Assembly: GCA_944321465.1 (NCBI GenBank)
Contig: CALULL010000011.1
Coordinates: 1-64,000 of the forward strand
From: an uncultured Bacteroides sp.
GTDB taxonomy: Bacteria > Bacteroidota > Bacteroidia > Bacteroidales > Bacteroidaceae
DNA: 64,000 nt
Direction: 5' to 3'
Under the pieces are notes generated by a model that searched no databases, had not been told where the DNA came from, and worked only from the letters and a program-made list of their open reading frames with translations. The position numbers and the translations under genes were made by a program. This document shows positions 9,721 to 17,441 of the stretch, piece by piece; the first letter of the stretch is position 1; each line of letters opens with the position of its first letter.

Positions 9721-11310
9721 TTACCTGTCGATATCGGGCACGATGTAGTCCAACGTTCCGCCGATGGCTATCAGGTCGGCAATCTTTGCTCCGCGCGTTA
9801 TGGTGTCGATGGCACCCACCAGCGGCAGTCCCGTAGCACGATAGTGCAGACGATAAGGAGTCTTGTCGCCACGGCTCTCCAGATAGACGCCAAACTCGCC
9901 ACGGCTGCCTTCGACGGCTGCATAGTACGAGCCTTCGGGCACGCGGATGATGGGCTTCATCTTCACCTGGTAGGCTCCTTCGGGTATGTTGTCTATCAGC
10001 TGCTCTATGATGTGGAGGCTCTCTTCTATCTCGTCCATACGCACCATGACACGGGCGTAGCAGTCGCCTTCCGAGTAGACCACCTCGTTGAAGTCCACCT
10101 TGTCATAAACGCCGTAGGGCATCCGCTTGCGCACGTCGCAGGCCCAGCCGCTGGCGCGTCCCGTACCGCCGGTGGCACCAAAGGCAATGGCATCCTCGCG
10201 GCTCAGCACGCCCACGCCCTTCAGGCGCTTCTGGGCGATGACGTTGTTTATAAACACGTCAAAATACTCCTTCAGATTGTGGCGCATGTAGGGAATGAAC
10301 TCCTTCACGCGGCGTATGAAGTTGGGATGCAGGTCGGCCTGAACGCCGCCAATCGTATTGTAGTTCAGGATAAGCCGTCCGCCACACGTCTCCTCGAAGA
10401 TGTCGAGTATCTTCTCGCGGTCGCGGAAGCCGTAAAGGAACGCCGTCGTAGCACCCATGTCCTGACAAAGGCAGGCAAAGAACAGGATGTGCGAGTCGAT
10501 GCGTTGCAGCTCGTCCATGATGGTGCGGATATATCTCACGCGGTCGCCCACGTCCACTCCCATAGCGTTCTCCACGCACATGCACAAGGCGTGGCGGCTC
10601 TGCATGGCTCCCAGATAGTCCAGACGGTCGGTCAGTGCCAGCGTCTGAGGATACGTCAGGCTCTCGTTCATCTTCTCGATGCCACGGTGTATGTAGCCGC
10701 AGTTGACGTCTATCTTGCGTATTGCCTCGCCTTCCAGGCTGACGCGAAAGCGCAGCACACCGTGCGTGGCAGGGTGTTGCGGGCCTATGTTGACCACATA
10801 CTCGTCCTCACCGAAGAGCACGTGCTCCTTGTCCACGCGGTTGCCCTCCTCGTCGTGTTCCACCTCCACGGTCGTGTCCAGTGTCTCCTCGTTGGTCATC
10901 AGCAGGGGGTTCTCCTTCTCGGGGTCGTCGTCCTTGCGCAGTGGGAAGCCGTTCCAGTCGTTGCGCAGGAAGAGGCGGCGCATGTCGGGATGCCCCGTGA
11001 AGACGATGCCAAAGAAGTCGTAGACCTCACGCTCGGGCAGCTCGGCCCCCTTCCAGAGGTCGGTCACCGTGGGCAGCTCGGGATGTTCGCGATCCAAGGT
11101 CGAAGTTTTCACCACCACGCGCTCGCCGCTTACGGTCGACTCCAAATGGTAGACCACTCCCAGCCCGCGCAGCGTGCCCTCGGCATCGCCTTCCTGAGGC
11201 AAGCCCCAGTCCATGCCTGTGAGGCTCTCCAGGAAATCCATCTGCCGCTTGTTACGCAGCCGCACCATCTCGTCGTGCAAGGCTGCGGGTGCGATGTATA
11301 TTGTTTCCAT
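9721..11310 (-). CDS. nuoCD: NADH-quinone oxidoreductase, fused subunits C and D
   Basis: This 529-aa protein combines NuoC (about residues 1-150, with the WKGAELPEREVYDFFGIVF region typical of the 30-kDa subunit) and NuoD (from about residue 165, with NIGPQHPATHGVLRF, the CGYIHRGIEK block and the C-terminal IGGTLDYIVPDIDR). NuoD lines the quinone site. The C-D fusion is known in enterobacteria and Bacteroidetes. It follows nuoB by 100 bp. The catalytic His and Tyr region of NuoD appears intact. Confidence 0.96.
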   Translation of the reverse strand: METIYIAPAALHDEMVRLRNKRQMDFLESLTGMDWGLPQEGDAEGTLRGLGVVYHLESTVSGERVVVKTSTLDREHPELPTVTDLWKGAELPEREVYDFFGIVFTGHPDMRRLFLRNDWNGFPLRKDDDPEKENPLLMTNEETLDTTVEVEHDEEGNRVDKEHVLFGEDEYVVNIGPQHPATHGVLRFRVSLEGEAIRKIDVNCGYIHRGIEKMNESLTYPQTLALTDRLDYLGAMQSRHALCMCVENAMGVDVGDRVRYIRTIMDELQRIDSHILFFACLCQDMGATTAFLYGFRDREKILDIFEETCGGRLILNYNTIGGVQADLHPNFIRRVKEFIPYMRHNLKEYFDVFINNVIAQKRLKGVGVLSREDAIAFGATGGTGRASGWACDVRKRMPYGVYDKVDFNEVVYSEGDCYARVMVRMDEIEESLHIIEQLIDNIPEGAYQVKMKPIIRVPEGSYYAAVEGSRGEFGVYLESRGDKTPYRLHYRATGLPLVGAIDTITRGAKIADLIAIGGTLDYIVPDIDR

Positions 11311-11410
11311 TCTCAGTTGTTGTTTTGTTCGTTAGTGTTTCTTTTTGTTTCCCCGTCCAGGTTTTGCAAGCCCGGCCTGCGTCGCTCCTGTCAAGGGCTT
11401 CCTGTCATTC

Positions 11411-12004
11411 TCACTCTTCGGGCTTCGTCTCTTTCCGGTTGGTTCCGCCGAAGAATTTCTCTATCTTCACCTTACGTTGCAGCTGCATCATGCCGTAGAG
11501 GAATGCCTCGGGGCGTGGAGGACAGCCAGGCACGTAGACATCGACCGGCAGCACCGTGTCCACGCCGCGCACCACGTGATAGGATTTCTTGAACGGTCCG
11601 CCGCTGACGGCGCATCCGCCGATGGCCACCACATACTTCGGGTCGGCCATCTGGTCATACAGGCGGCGCAACACGGGAGCCATCTTGTTTGTTATCGTCC
11701 CGCTCACAAGCACCACGTCGGCCTGCCGGGGACTGTTACGGGTTACCTCAAAGCCAAAGCGGGCAATGTCGTAACGCGCCGCGCAGACGGCCATGAACTC
11801 AATGCCGCAGCAACTCGTGGCAAACGTCAACGGCCAAAGCGAATTGCTGCGGCCCCAGTCGATTACGTCGTCCAGCGTTGCCAGAATGACATTCGAACCG
11901 CCTTCGTTCAGTTCCTGCACCAGCTTTTGCAAGGTCTCGTTGTCCTGAAATTCCTCGTAGGGAATGGACTTGATACGCGGCTTCTTCACTACTTCGTTAT
12001 TCAT
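11411..12004 (-). CDS. nuoB: NADH-quinone oxidoreductase subunit B (4Fe-4S cluster N2)
   Basis: This subunit carries the terminal iron-sulfur cluster that reduces quinone. The tandem cysteines SCCGIEF (Cys65-Cys66 counted from the start used here) and the later IGGCAVSGG and [10 protein letters not shown] cysteines are all present. The start at 12004 is chosen because its ATG overlaps the nuoA stop as ATGA, a translational-coupling arrangement. An upstream in-frame ATG at 12031 would overlap nuoA further and is less likely. The product is 197 aa. Confidence 0.95.
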   Translation of the reverse strand: MNNEVVKKPRIKSIPYEEFQDNETLQKLVQELNEGGSNVILATLDDVIDWGRSNSLWPLTFATSCCGIEFMAVCAARYDIARFGFEVTRNSPRQADVVLVSGTITNKMAPVLRRLYDQMADPKYVVAIGGCAVSGGPFKKSYHVVRGVDTVLPVDVYVPGCPPRPEAFLYGMMQLQRKVKIEKFFGGTNRKETKPEE

Positions 12005-12351
12005 TTCCATTCCAACGCTCCTTTCCGCCAAGCATAAACAAGGCCCAATACCAATACTACCAAAAAGAAGGCGATGCTGCCCAAGGACTGCGCACCGGTC
12101 TCAGCCGCCGTCACTGCCCACGGGAATAGAAACACCGTCTCCACCTCGAACATCAGGAACAGGATGGCAAACAAGTAATAGCCCACCCTGAACTGCATCC
12201 ACGAACGCCCACGGGTAGGAATACCGCACTCGTAAGGCTCCATTTTCTGCGCGTTGTACGACCGCGGGGCTATCCACCGCGCGATGAACGTCACCAACCA
12301 TACGAAGATGAGCGCCGTCAATACAACCGTCAACAACAAGGTAAAATTCAT
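12001..12351 (-). CDS. nuoA: NADH-quinone oxidoreductase subunit A
   Basis: This 116-aa, three-helix membrane subunit is the first gene of the nuo operon. The loop with [39 protein letters not shown] is the diagnostic NuoA region; its Cys and acidic residues sit near the quinone cavity. The gene overlaps nuoB at ATGA. A promoter-like TACTTTTG lies about 230 bp upstream, leaving a long leader. Confidence 0.95.
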   Translation of the reverse strand: MNFTLLLTVVLTALIFVWLVTFIARWIAPRSYNAQKMEPYECGIPTRGRSWMQFRVGYYLFAILFLMFEVETVFLFPWAVTAAETGAQSLGSIAFFLVVLVLGLVYAWRKGALEWK

Positions 12352-12580
12352 AAATAAAACATCTATTTATTAATAATTCACGAATATATTTCAACCAAGA
12401 AAACGGCAAACCCCGCTATTCACCCTCGCGAGTGCAAGCCAAGTTGCCGCCCCCTCCCCGCCGCAAGCAACGCGAAGGGCTGTGTTTCGTGTAATCGCAT
12501 TTCCGGGTTTCCCCGTTGAGAAACAGCACTTTGCCATTCCAACTTGAAGTAAGGATATACCAAGGGCATGTTTCTGCGTG

Positions 12581-12588
12581 CAAAAGTA
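12581..12588 (-). promoter_or_regulatory. TAnnTTTG -7 box, nuo operon
   Basis: TACTTTTG on the minus strand matches the Bacteroidetes -7 consensus and is the only good match upstream of nuoA. It implies a leader of roughly 225 nt. No clear -33 box was found, so this is a candidate only. Confidence 0.4.
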
Positions 12589-12708
12589 AAACAAATATCC
12601 CACTTTTTGCCTACTTGCTTTTGCAAAATATCGGTCCCCGGTGAAAAAAGGAAGGGTGAAAGGTTTGTTAAAAGTCTGCCCGTATTCTGTCAGGCAGGTC
12701 ACCCGGCA

Positions 12709-12796
12709 GGCGCAGGTCTGCCACCGACCGGGCGAAGGCGCGCCCCCGACCGGGCACAGGTGCGCCAGCGAGGGGGCGAAGGTGCGCTCCCGACGG
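12709..12796. repeat. 88-bp 4x22 element B
   Basis: Units start at 12709, 12731, 12753 and 12775, all in AGG orientation (cores AGGTCTGCC, AGGCGCGCC, AGGTGCGCC, AGGTGCGCT), separated by 8-nt GC-rich linkers. It lies between the tatC stop and the nuo promoter. Confidence 0.7.
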
Positions 12797-12844
12797 GCCT
12801 CGTGCGGAGCGGGAAAGGCCGACTGCCCCCACCCCCGCACGAGG

Positions 12845-13639
12845 CTACCGCCGCACGCGCCCCACGACCCAGATGCTGGCCTCGTAGAGCAGGTAGAGCG
12901 GGGCCGTCACCAGCCCCAGCGTGATGGCATCGGCCGTAGGGGTGATGACCGCCGCCACGATGAGGATGACGAGGAATGCGTGCCGCCGGTAACGGGCCAG
13001 CAGAGGGGCATCGACAAGCCCCACCTTGGCCAGCACGAAGGCCACCACCGGCAACTGGAACACCACGCCCATGAGCAGCGTCAGCGTCGTGAAGGTGCCG
13101 ACGTAGCTGCTCAGGTTGATGGTGTTGCGCACACGCTCGGCCACGCTGTAGGTGCCCAGGAACCGAAACGAGACGGGAAACAGCACGAAGTAGCTCACCA
13201 GGACCCCGGCCAGGAACAGCGCATAGACCACGGCCACAATCAGGCGCGACTGCCTCCGCTCGTCGGCATACAGGGCCGGGGAGACAAAGCGGAACAGCTC
13301 GTAGAGGATGTAGGGCGAGGCTCCCAGCAGCCCCAGGTAGAGCGACGTGGAGAGGTGCGTCACGAATTGGCTGGACAGGTCGGTCGAAATCAGCTCCACA
13401 TGGAACGTCCCCAAGCTGAAGTCCGGGTCGACGCAGCGCACCACGCGCTCCACCCAGCGGTAGGTGACAAAGCCGCTCTCGCTCGGGGCGAGCAGCAGCC
13501 GCCAGGTGGTGTCCTTCAGGCAGAACACCACGACGGCTATCGCCCCCGCCACGGCCACGATGCGCACCAGCACCCAGCGCAGCACCTCCAGGTGTCCGCC
13601 GAAGGTGAGCAGCCCGTCGTCACGCCTTGCGCTGCCCAT
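12845..13639 (-). CDS. tatC: Sec-independent protein translocase TatC
   Basis: This 264-aa polytopic protein is the receptor core of the twin-arginine translocase, which exports folded proteins. Hallmarks are YELFRFVSPALYADERR in the second cytoplasmic region, SSYVGTFTTLTLLMGVVFQLPVV and ITPTADAITLG near the last helices. The TatC start lies 20 bp inside the end of tatA, so translation is probably coupled. It is the last gene of the operon that starts with the Cys-repeat precursor peptide, which itself has a Tat signal. Confidence 0.95.
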   Translation of the reverse strand: MGSARRDDGLLTFGGHLEVLRWVLVRIVAVAGAIAVVVFCLKDTTWRLLLAPSESGFVTYRWVERVVRCVDPDFSLGTFHVELISTDLSSQFVTHLSTSLYLGLLGASPYILYELFRFVSPALYADERRQSRLIVAVVYALFLAGVLVSYFVLFPVSFRFLGTYSVAERVRNTINLSSYVGTFTTLTLLMGVVFQLPVVAFVLAKVGLVDAPLLARYRRHAFLVILIVAAVITPTADAITLGLVTAPLYLLYEASIWVVGRVRR

Positions 13640-13922
13640 CCTCGGCGGGTTTGTCGGCTGGCCGGGCCGCGCCGCCGGGCCGTGCGCTGTCGGGGCGGTC
13701 GGCCTGGCCGTCCTCGCGGTTGTCGGCGGGGTCGTCCCCGGCTGGCTCGGCGGCGGGGTCGTTCATGCCTTTCTTAAACTCCTTCACGCCCTGCCCCAGG
13801 CCGCGCATCATCTCGGGCAGCTTCTTGCCGCCAAACAGCAACAGGGCTATGCCGCCAATGAGCAGCAGCTCGGTGGTGCCCAGAAAGAGGGGTTGTACGA
13901 ATAGTGTTGTCATAAGGTCCAA
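13620..13922 (-). CDS. tatA: Sec-independent translocase subunit TatA/TatE
   Basis: This 100-aa protein has one N-terminal hydrophobic helix (GTTELLLIGGIALLLFG), the FGGKKLPEMMRGLGQGVKEFKKGM amphipathic helix typical of TatA, and an acidic, disordered tail. TatA oligomers form the pore-like component of the Tat system. It overlaps tatC by 20 bp and begins 6 bp after the preceding small gene, so it is part of the peptide-maturation operon. A second tatA is found at 36833-37012. Confidence 0.93.
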   Translation of the reverse strand: MDLMTTLFVQPLFLGTTELLLIGGIALLLFGGKKLPEMMRGLGQGVKEFKKGMNDPAAEPAGDDPADNREDGQADRPDSARPGGAARPADKPAEDGQRKA

Positions 13923-13928
13923 TGAAGT

Positions 13929-14207
13929 TTAGTCGTTTGTCACAAGATATATCTCGCACGTGTCGAAGTCTATTTCCCAGTGTCCGCCCTCGGCAGACTC
14001 CCAGCGGTACTTCCCGGCCATGCGGTCCCACCACGACTGGAACCGCTGCCCCGTCTCGCCCATGTCGCGGACGAGGCGTTCGTACAGCTCCGTGTTGTCG
14101 GCGGTAAGGATGCGGGCAAGCTCGTTCAGTCCGTTCTTGCGTTCAAACAAGGTCTGTATCTCGTTCTTTTCTTCAGGTGTCACCTGGCTGATGCGTTTTC
14201 GTGTCAT
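13929..14207 (-). CDS. Small protein of a Cys-Xaa3-repeat peptide modification system
   Basis: This 92-aa soluble protein has no signal or membrane segment. It begins with ISQVTPEEKNEIQTLFERKNGLNELARIL and ends with a Trp- and acid-rich part (SWWDRMAGKYRWESAEGGHWEIDFDTCEIYLV). I recall small proteins of this kind annotated as 'CXXX repeat peptide modification system protein' next to Cys-repeat maturases; the assignment here rests mainly on position between the maturase (49 bp upstream) and tatA (6 bp downstream). It could act as a precursor-binding or chaperone partner. The biochemical role is unknown. Confidence 0.7.
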   Translation of the reverse strand: MTRKRISQVTPEEKNEIQTLFERKNGLNELARILTADNTELYERLVRDMGETGQRFQSWWDRMAGKYRWESAEGGHWEIDFDTCEIYLVTND

Positions 14208-14256
14208 GATTGTAGTGTGTTCGTTTGTACGTCGTTTGTTGTCTCGTTGCGGCCTG

Positions 14257-15216
14257 TCACCACTCCTGCCTTGCGTCGAAGGGGTCGAGGTAGTCTATCT
14301 CCTTTATCTCCTGCCCTGGCAGGAAGGTGCCGTGCCGACGGATGTCCGCCAGCAGCTGCCGGGAGGCGTTGCGCTCCAGGTGTGCCAGCACGCATTGCTC
14401 GTGCCCGGGCGTGTTCACCTCGCGCGTCAGCCTCCTGCCGAGCCACACGCAGCGACGGCACTGGTAGGCATCGCAGCGGCGGCACAGCGGGGCGTGGTCG
14501 AGCCGGTAGAGTTGCGGGTTCTTCACGTCCGGTCCGTCCGCCAAGGTCCCCACGGAATAGCCCCCGGGAGCCTGGTAGAAGGCGGGACAGGGGTAGAAAC
14601 GCCCGTCGGGGGCAAGCGTCAGGACGGTGTCGCCCGCGCCGCAGTTGTTCATGGCGGAGAGCATCATGCGGTCGGTGAGCAGGTTCAGCTGGGGTGCCTG
14701 TCCGCTGGCATACAGCTGCTCCACGGCGGGCGACAAGGCGGCCAACGCCCGGGCATAGCGGTCGAAGTCGGCGGCGGCGAACTGTTCTACGTCGGTCAGC
14801 ACCACGTTCAGCCGGTCCGCCCCGGCCAGCATCCGCCCCAGTTCGTCCACGCCGTCCAGCAGTTCCTCGCGCCCCAGCCGCAGCACGTAGGCCACGCCCC
14901 GGCGCAACGCCGTCGCCCGGGCCTCGGCCAGCCCGTCCATCACCACCACGTCGGCCTCCTCCCCGGCCCGGCTGGCGGGCATTATCTTGCTGTGGTCTAT
15001 GCTCTCCACAAGGTCGGCATAGGCAGGGGGCAGGCCGTAGTCGGGGTAAACGAACTGTATGCGCAGGTTCTCCTTCATCCCGAAGCGGATGCCCTCGCGC
15101 AGCACGTCGAGGGGCATAGGGCGGCGTTTTTTCTTCTCGTTGCCGTAGTGGCAGAACGACACAGCCGTGTCGTCCAGCAGTATTACAAGATATTGCATCA
15201 TGGCCTTTGTCAGCAT
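14257..15216 (-). CDS. CXXX-repeat peptide maturase (SPASM-like cysteine cluster, no radical SAM motif)
   Basis: This 319-aa protein resembles the family called CXXX repeat peptide maturase. Its second half carries CGAG (Cys192), LAPDGRFYPC (Cys210) and CRRCDAYQCRRC (Cys245, 248, 253, 256) plus Cys275, a SPASM-like auxiliary Fe-S cluster arrangement. The N-terminal half has no CxxxCxxC motif, so it is not itself a canonical radical SAM enzyme. The same CGAG...DG.FYPC signature occurs in the upstream radical SAM protein. The first ATG overlaps the upstream stop (ATGCTGA); internal starts at 15201 or 15198 are also possible. Confidence 0.8.
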   Translation of the reverse strand: MLTKAMMQYLVILLDDTAVSFCHYGNEKKKRRPMPLDVLREGIRFGMKENLRIQFVYPDYGLPPAYADLVESIDHSKIMPASRAGEEADVVVMDGLAEARATALRRGVAYVLRLGREELLDGVDELGRMLAGADRLNVVLTDVEQFAAADFDRYARALAALSPAVEQLYASGQAPQLNLLTDRMMLSAMNNCGAGDTVLTLAPDGRFYPCPAFYQAPGGYSVGTLADGPDVKNPQLYRLDHAPLCRRCDAYQCRRCVWLGRRLTREVNTPGHEQCVLAHLERNASRQLLADIRRHGTFLPGQEIKEIDYLDPFDARQEW

Positions 15217-16433
15217 GTTAAGGGGTTAGACTTCGGTCGGGCGGCCTCGAAGGCTTCGCGCTCGCCCTCCTGTTCCAGTTTGCGGTAGAGCCTGTTCCAG
15301 TAATAGTTGTTGGCTCGGACACGCGCCTTGTGCATCAGGCAGATGGCGGTGCTGCGCTGGTAGATGGTGGGGGTGTCGGCAGCGTCATAGTTCTCGCCCT
15401 GGCACCACGCGCAGCCCTCGGCCACCTCGCAGTCTATGCACCGGCGCGGCGACTGCGTGCAGCGGTCCAGCGTCAGGAAGGGGCGCAGCTTGTTGCGGTC
15501 TATGCCGTCGCGCACGTTGCCTATCACCCACGCCTGCTTGCTGCGCAGGGAGTACTGGGCGAAGCGCGTGCAGGGATAGAAGTTGCCCTCCGCGTCGACG
15601 GCCAGCATACGGCCCGCGCCGCACCAGTTCTGGTTTTGCAGTTCGGGGTCGAGCGGCTTGCCCAGGTGTTCGCTGAAGAACGAGCAGGCGTGGTCGCTGT
15701 ACAGCCCGCCGTCGATGATGGCATCGGCCAGCAGCGTCAGCTGCTCCTCAAACCGCCGGTCGTCGCCCGGCTGCCACACGTCCTCGAACACGCAGTTGAT
15801 GTTCACCTCCCGGATGCCGAGGCTGTAGAGATGCAGCACGCTTTCCTTTATATAAGGTATGTCCGCGCTGCTTATCGTCACCTTCGTCCCCGCCCCGGGG
15901 AACAGCGAGAGCCACAACGGGATGTTGCGCACCACGTCGGCGTAGGAGCCTCGTCCGTCGCCCTTGTAGATGCGGTTCAGGTCGTGCTTGCGTTCTGTGC
16001 CGTCTATGGTGATGCCTATCGACAGGTGCGAACGGTTCTTCGCGATGAAGCGTTGCACGCGGTCGGTGTGGAAGTTGATGCCGTTCGTGGAGAACGACAG
16101 GCGGTAGGAGTTGAACCAGTGGTGCTCGCGGCGGAACATCTCCGTCTTGAGGTAGTCGCAGATGCGGTCTATCAGCTCGATTTCCAGAAACGGTTCGCCG
16201 CCAATGAAGTCCCACACTACGCTCTCCTCGCGCATCTCGTCCTCCTGGTCGAGGATGTAATCAATGGCTTGCTTGGCTACCTCCCAGGGCATCCGCTCCT
16301 TCGAGTTCTTCCCCACGAGGTAGCAATACTTGCAAGCCAGCTGGCAGTCTTTGGTGACGATGAAGGTGATGTTCTTCGCCATGCCACGCTGCCAGACCTT
16401 ATTATTTCCAACAAAAGTTCCATTGGTTCCCAT
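15210..16433 (-). CDS. Radical SAM/SPASM peptide maturase for a CXXX-repeat target
   Basis: This 407-aa enzyme has the radical SAM cluster motif CQLACKYC (Cys30, 34, 37), the GGEPFLE S-adenosylmethionine-binding motif and a C-terminal SPASM domain with several cysteines (NWCGAG, NFYPC, CTQSPRRCIDCEVAEGCAWC and a final Cys). Such enzymes install crosslinks, often thioethers, on ribosomal peptides. The adjacent Cys-repeat precursor is the obvious substrate. It starts 48 bp after the precursor gene. The start at 16433 is preceded closely by AAGGA; an alternative is at 16382 (MAKNITF). Confidence 0.93.
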   Translation of the reverse strand: MGTNGTFVGNNKVWQRGMAKNITFIVTKDCQLACKYCYLVGKNSKERMPWEVAKQAIDYILDQEDEMREESVVWDFIGGEPFLEIELIDRICDYLKTEMFRREHHWFNSYRLSFSTNGINFHTDRVQRFIAKNRSHLSIGITIDGTERKHDLNRIYKGDGRGSYADVVRNIPLWLSLFPGAGTKVTISSADIPYIKESVLHLYSLGIREVNINCVFEDVWQPGDDRRFEEQLTLLADAIIDGGLYSDHACSFFSEHLGKPLDPELQNQNWCGAGRMLAVDAEGNFYPCTRFAQYSLRSKQAWVIGNVRDGIDRNKLRPFLTLDRCTQSPRRCIDCEVAEGCAWCQGENYDAADTPTIYQRSTAICLMHKARVRANNYYWNRLYRKLEQEGEREAFEAARPKSNPLTC

Positions 16434-16481
16434 TCCTTATCAGAACTATACAATCTGTATTTTCGTTTGCTTTATACAAAC

Positions 16482-16799
16482 TCAACCTCCCATACGAGAA
16501 GAGTAGGAACAATAATACGAACAATTGCCTTGACACGACCCCGAGCATGTTCCCGAGCATGTTCCAGTACAACTCCCAGAGCATCCAGAACAACTCATTG
16601 TACATGAGCCATAGCAGTTGCCTGTACATGCCCCTTCACACGCCCAATTACATCCTAATGGAGTTTTCTCAGAAGCCTTAACTATGGTTGGAACACCAGT
16701 CAAGACCACAGCTCCCAAAATAGGCAAAGCCGCTTTTGCTGCGTTTCTAAAGAAATCCCTACGGGTTTGAAGTTCTTCTTTTGCTTTTTTCTCTTTCAT
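16482..16799 (-). CDS. Cys-Xaa3-repeat RiPP precursor peptide with Tat signal
   Basis: This 105-aa peptide begins with a twin-arginine signal: Arg13-Arg14 in TRRDFFRN, then a hydrophobic stretch to about residue 40. The core (residues 50-97) has 13 cysteines with three-residue spacing, mostly Gly/Ser/Thr/Asn between them; one gap, Cys70 to Cys73, has only two residues. It ends in Gly-Gly. The family matches the radical SAM targets called Cys-Xaa-Xaa-Xaa repeat proteins. The start at 16799 is chosen because it gives a standard Tat n-region; an upstream ATG at 16826 would add nine residues. It is the first gene of the maturase-tatAC operon. Confidence 0.92.
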   Translation of the reverse strand: MKEKKAKEELQTRRDFFRNAAKAALPILGAVVLTGVPTIVKASEKTPLGCNWACEGACTGNCYGSCTMSCSGCSGSCTGTCSGTCSGSCQGNCSYYCSYSSRMGG

Positions 16800-16861
16800 A
16801 GCACTAAGTTTATAACACTGCCTCACAGAACTCCCCTAATAGGCTTATTATTCTAAGATAC

Positions 16862-17110
16862 AAAAAAGACGTGGGAGTTCTACTTCTCGCTTATCCCACA
16901 TCTCAGGCTCTCGCATTGCCTATTATCGAGGATAAGCAACGCAGTTAGCCCACGCCATGACATATTATAAGTACAACACAGAAGCACACGGCTCCCGTGC
17001 GGATATAATACATCCAGCATGAACGTTCCCGTTGCCGTATCTTCTCGAAGATTGTTCAAACTTGCGAGATTTGAGATGTAGAAGATCACGTCCGTAAACG
17101 TCCTTTACCA
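16862..17110 (-). ncRNA. Structured RNA candidate, copy B, leading into the RiPP operon
   Basis: On the minus strand the outer stem (16948-16956 with 16868-16876) and inner stem (GCTTATCC at 16889-16896 with GGATAAGC at 16930-16937) are followed by six U. Compared with copy A, the inner stem changes on both sides and keeps pairing. Shared blocks include AAACTTGCGAGATTT at 17059-17073. It ends about 60 bp before the Cys-repeat precursor start, in the same orientation, and no TAnnTTTG box lies between them. It could be an independent RNA or a leader/attenuator of the operon. Confidence 0.55.
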
Positions 17111-17284
17111 GTAAATAACCCACAAGCCCATCTCTATGGACTAACTGAGTCGTGACAAGGATAGGAGTTTATTTTCTTAATGCAAAATAAGGAGATAAGT
17201 TTTTTGCTGCCCACCGGCAACTTTTGGTTTTCCATCCTCCATGCCCTGTCCGCCCCAGGCTCTGCGCGAGGGTGTGCCCCTTCC

Positions 17285-17372
17285 GCCCACACCTCTGCCC
17301 CCTCGCGGGCACAGGTTCGCCCCCGTGGCAGCACAGGTGTGCCACCGGGCGGGCACAAGTCTGCTCCCCGCC
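17285..17372. repeat. 88-bp 4x22 element C
   Basis: Units start at 17285, 17307, 17329 and 17351 with cores ACCTCTGCC, AGGTTCGCC, AGGTGTGCC and AAGTCTGCT, so orientation is mixed. It lies downstream of trkA and upstream of RNA candidate copy B. Nothing else is recognisable in 17111-17441. Confidence 0.65.
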
Positions 17373-17441
17373 CCGCAAAACGGGACGGGGCACGGAGCGG
17401 AAGATGCCCCGCGCGGGGGCGCGGCGAAGCGCGTGCGGGGG

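Noticed and set aside
9700-11592. 630-codon open frame on the plus strand
   Set aside because: It is antisense to nuoCD over nearly its full length; the high GC content with codon bias on the minus strand produces long shadow frames. No domain is recognisable.
12709-12796. 22-bp arrays considered as CRISPR
   Set aside because: The 'repeat' and linker are both short and GC-rich, unit sequence varies within an array, the count is fixed at four, and no cas genes are present.
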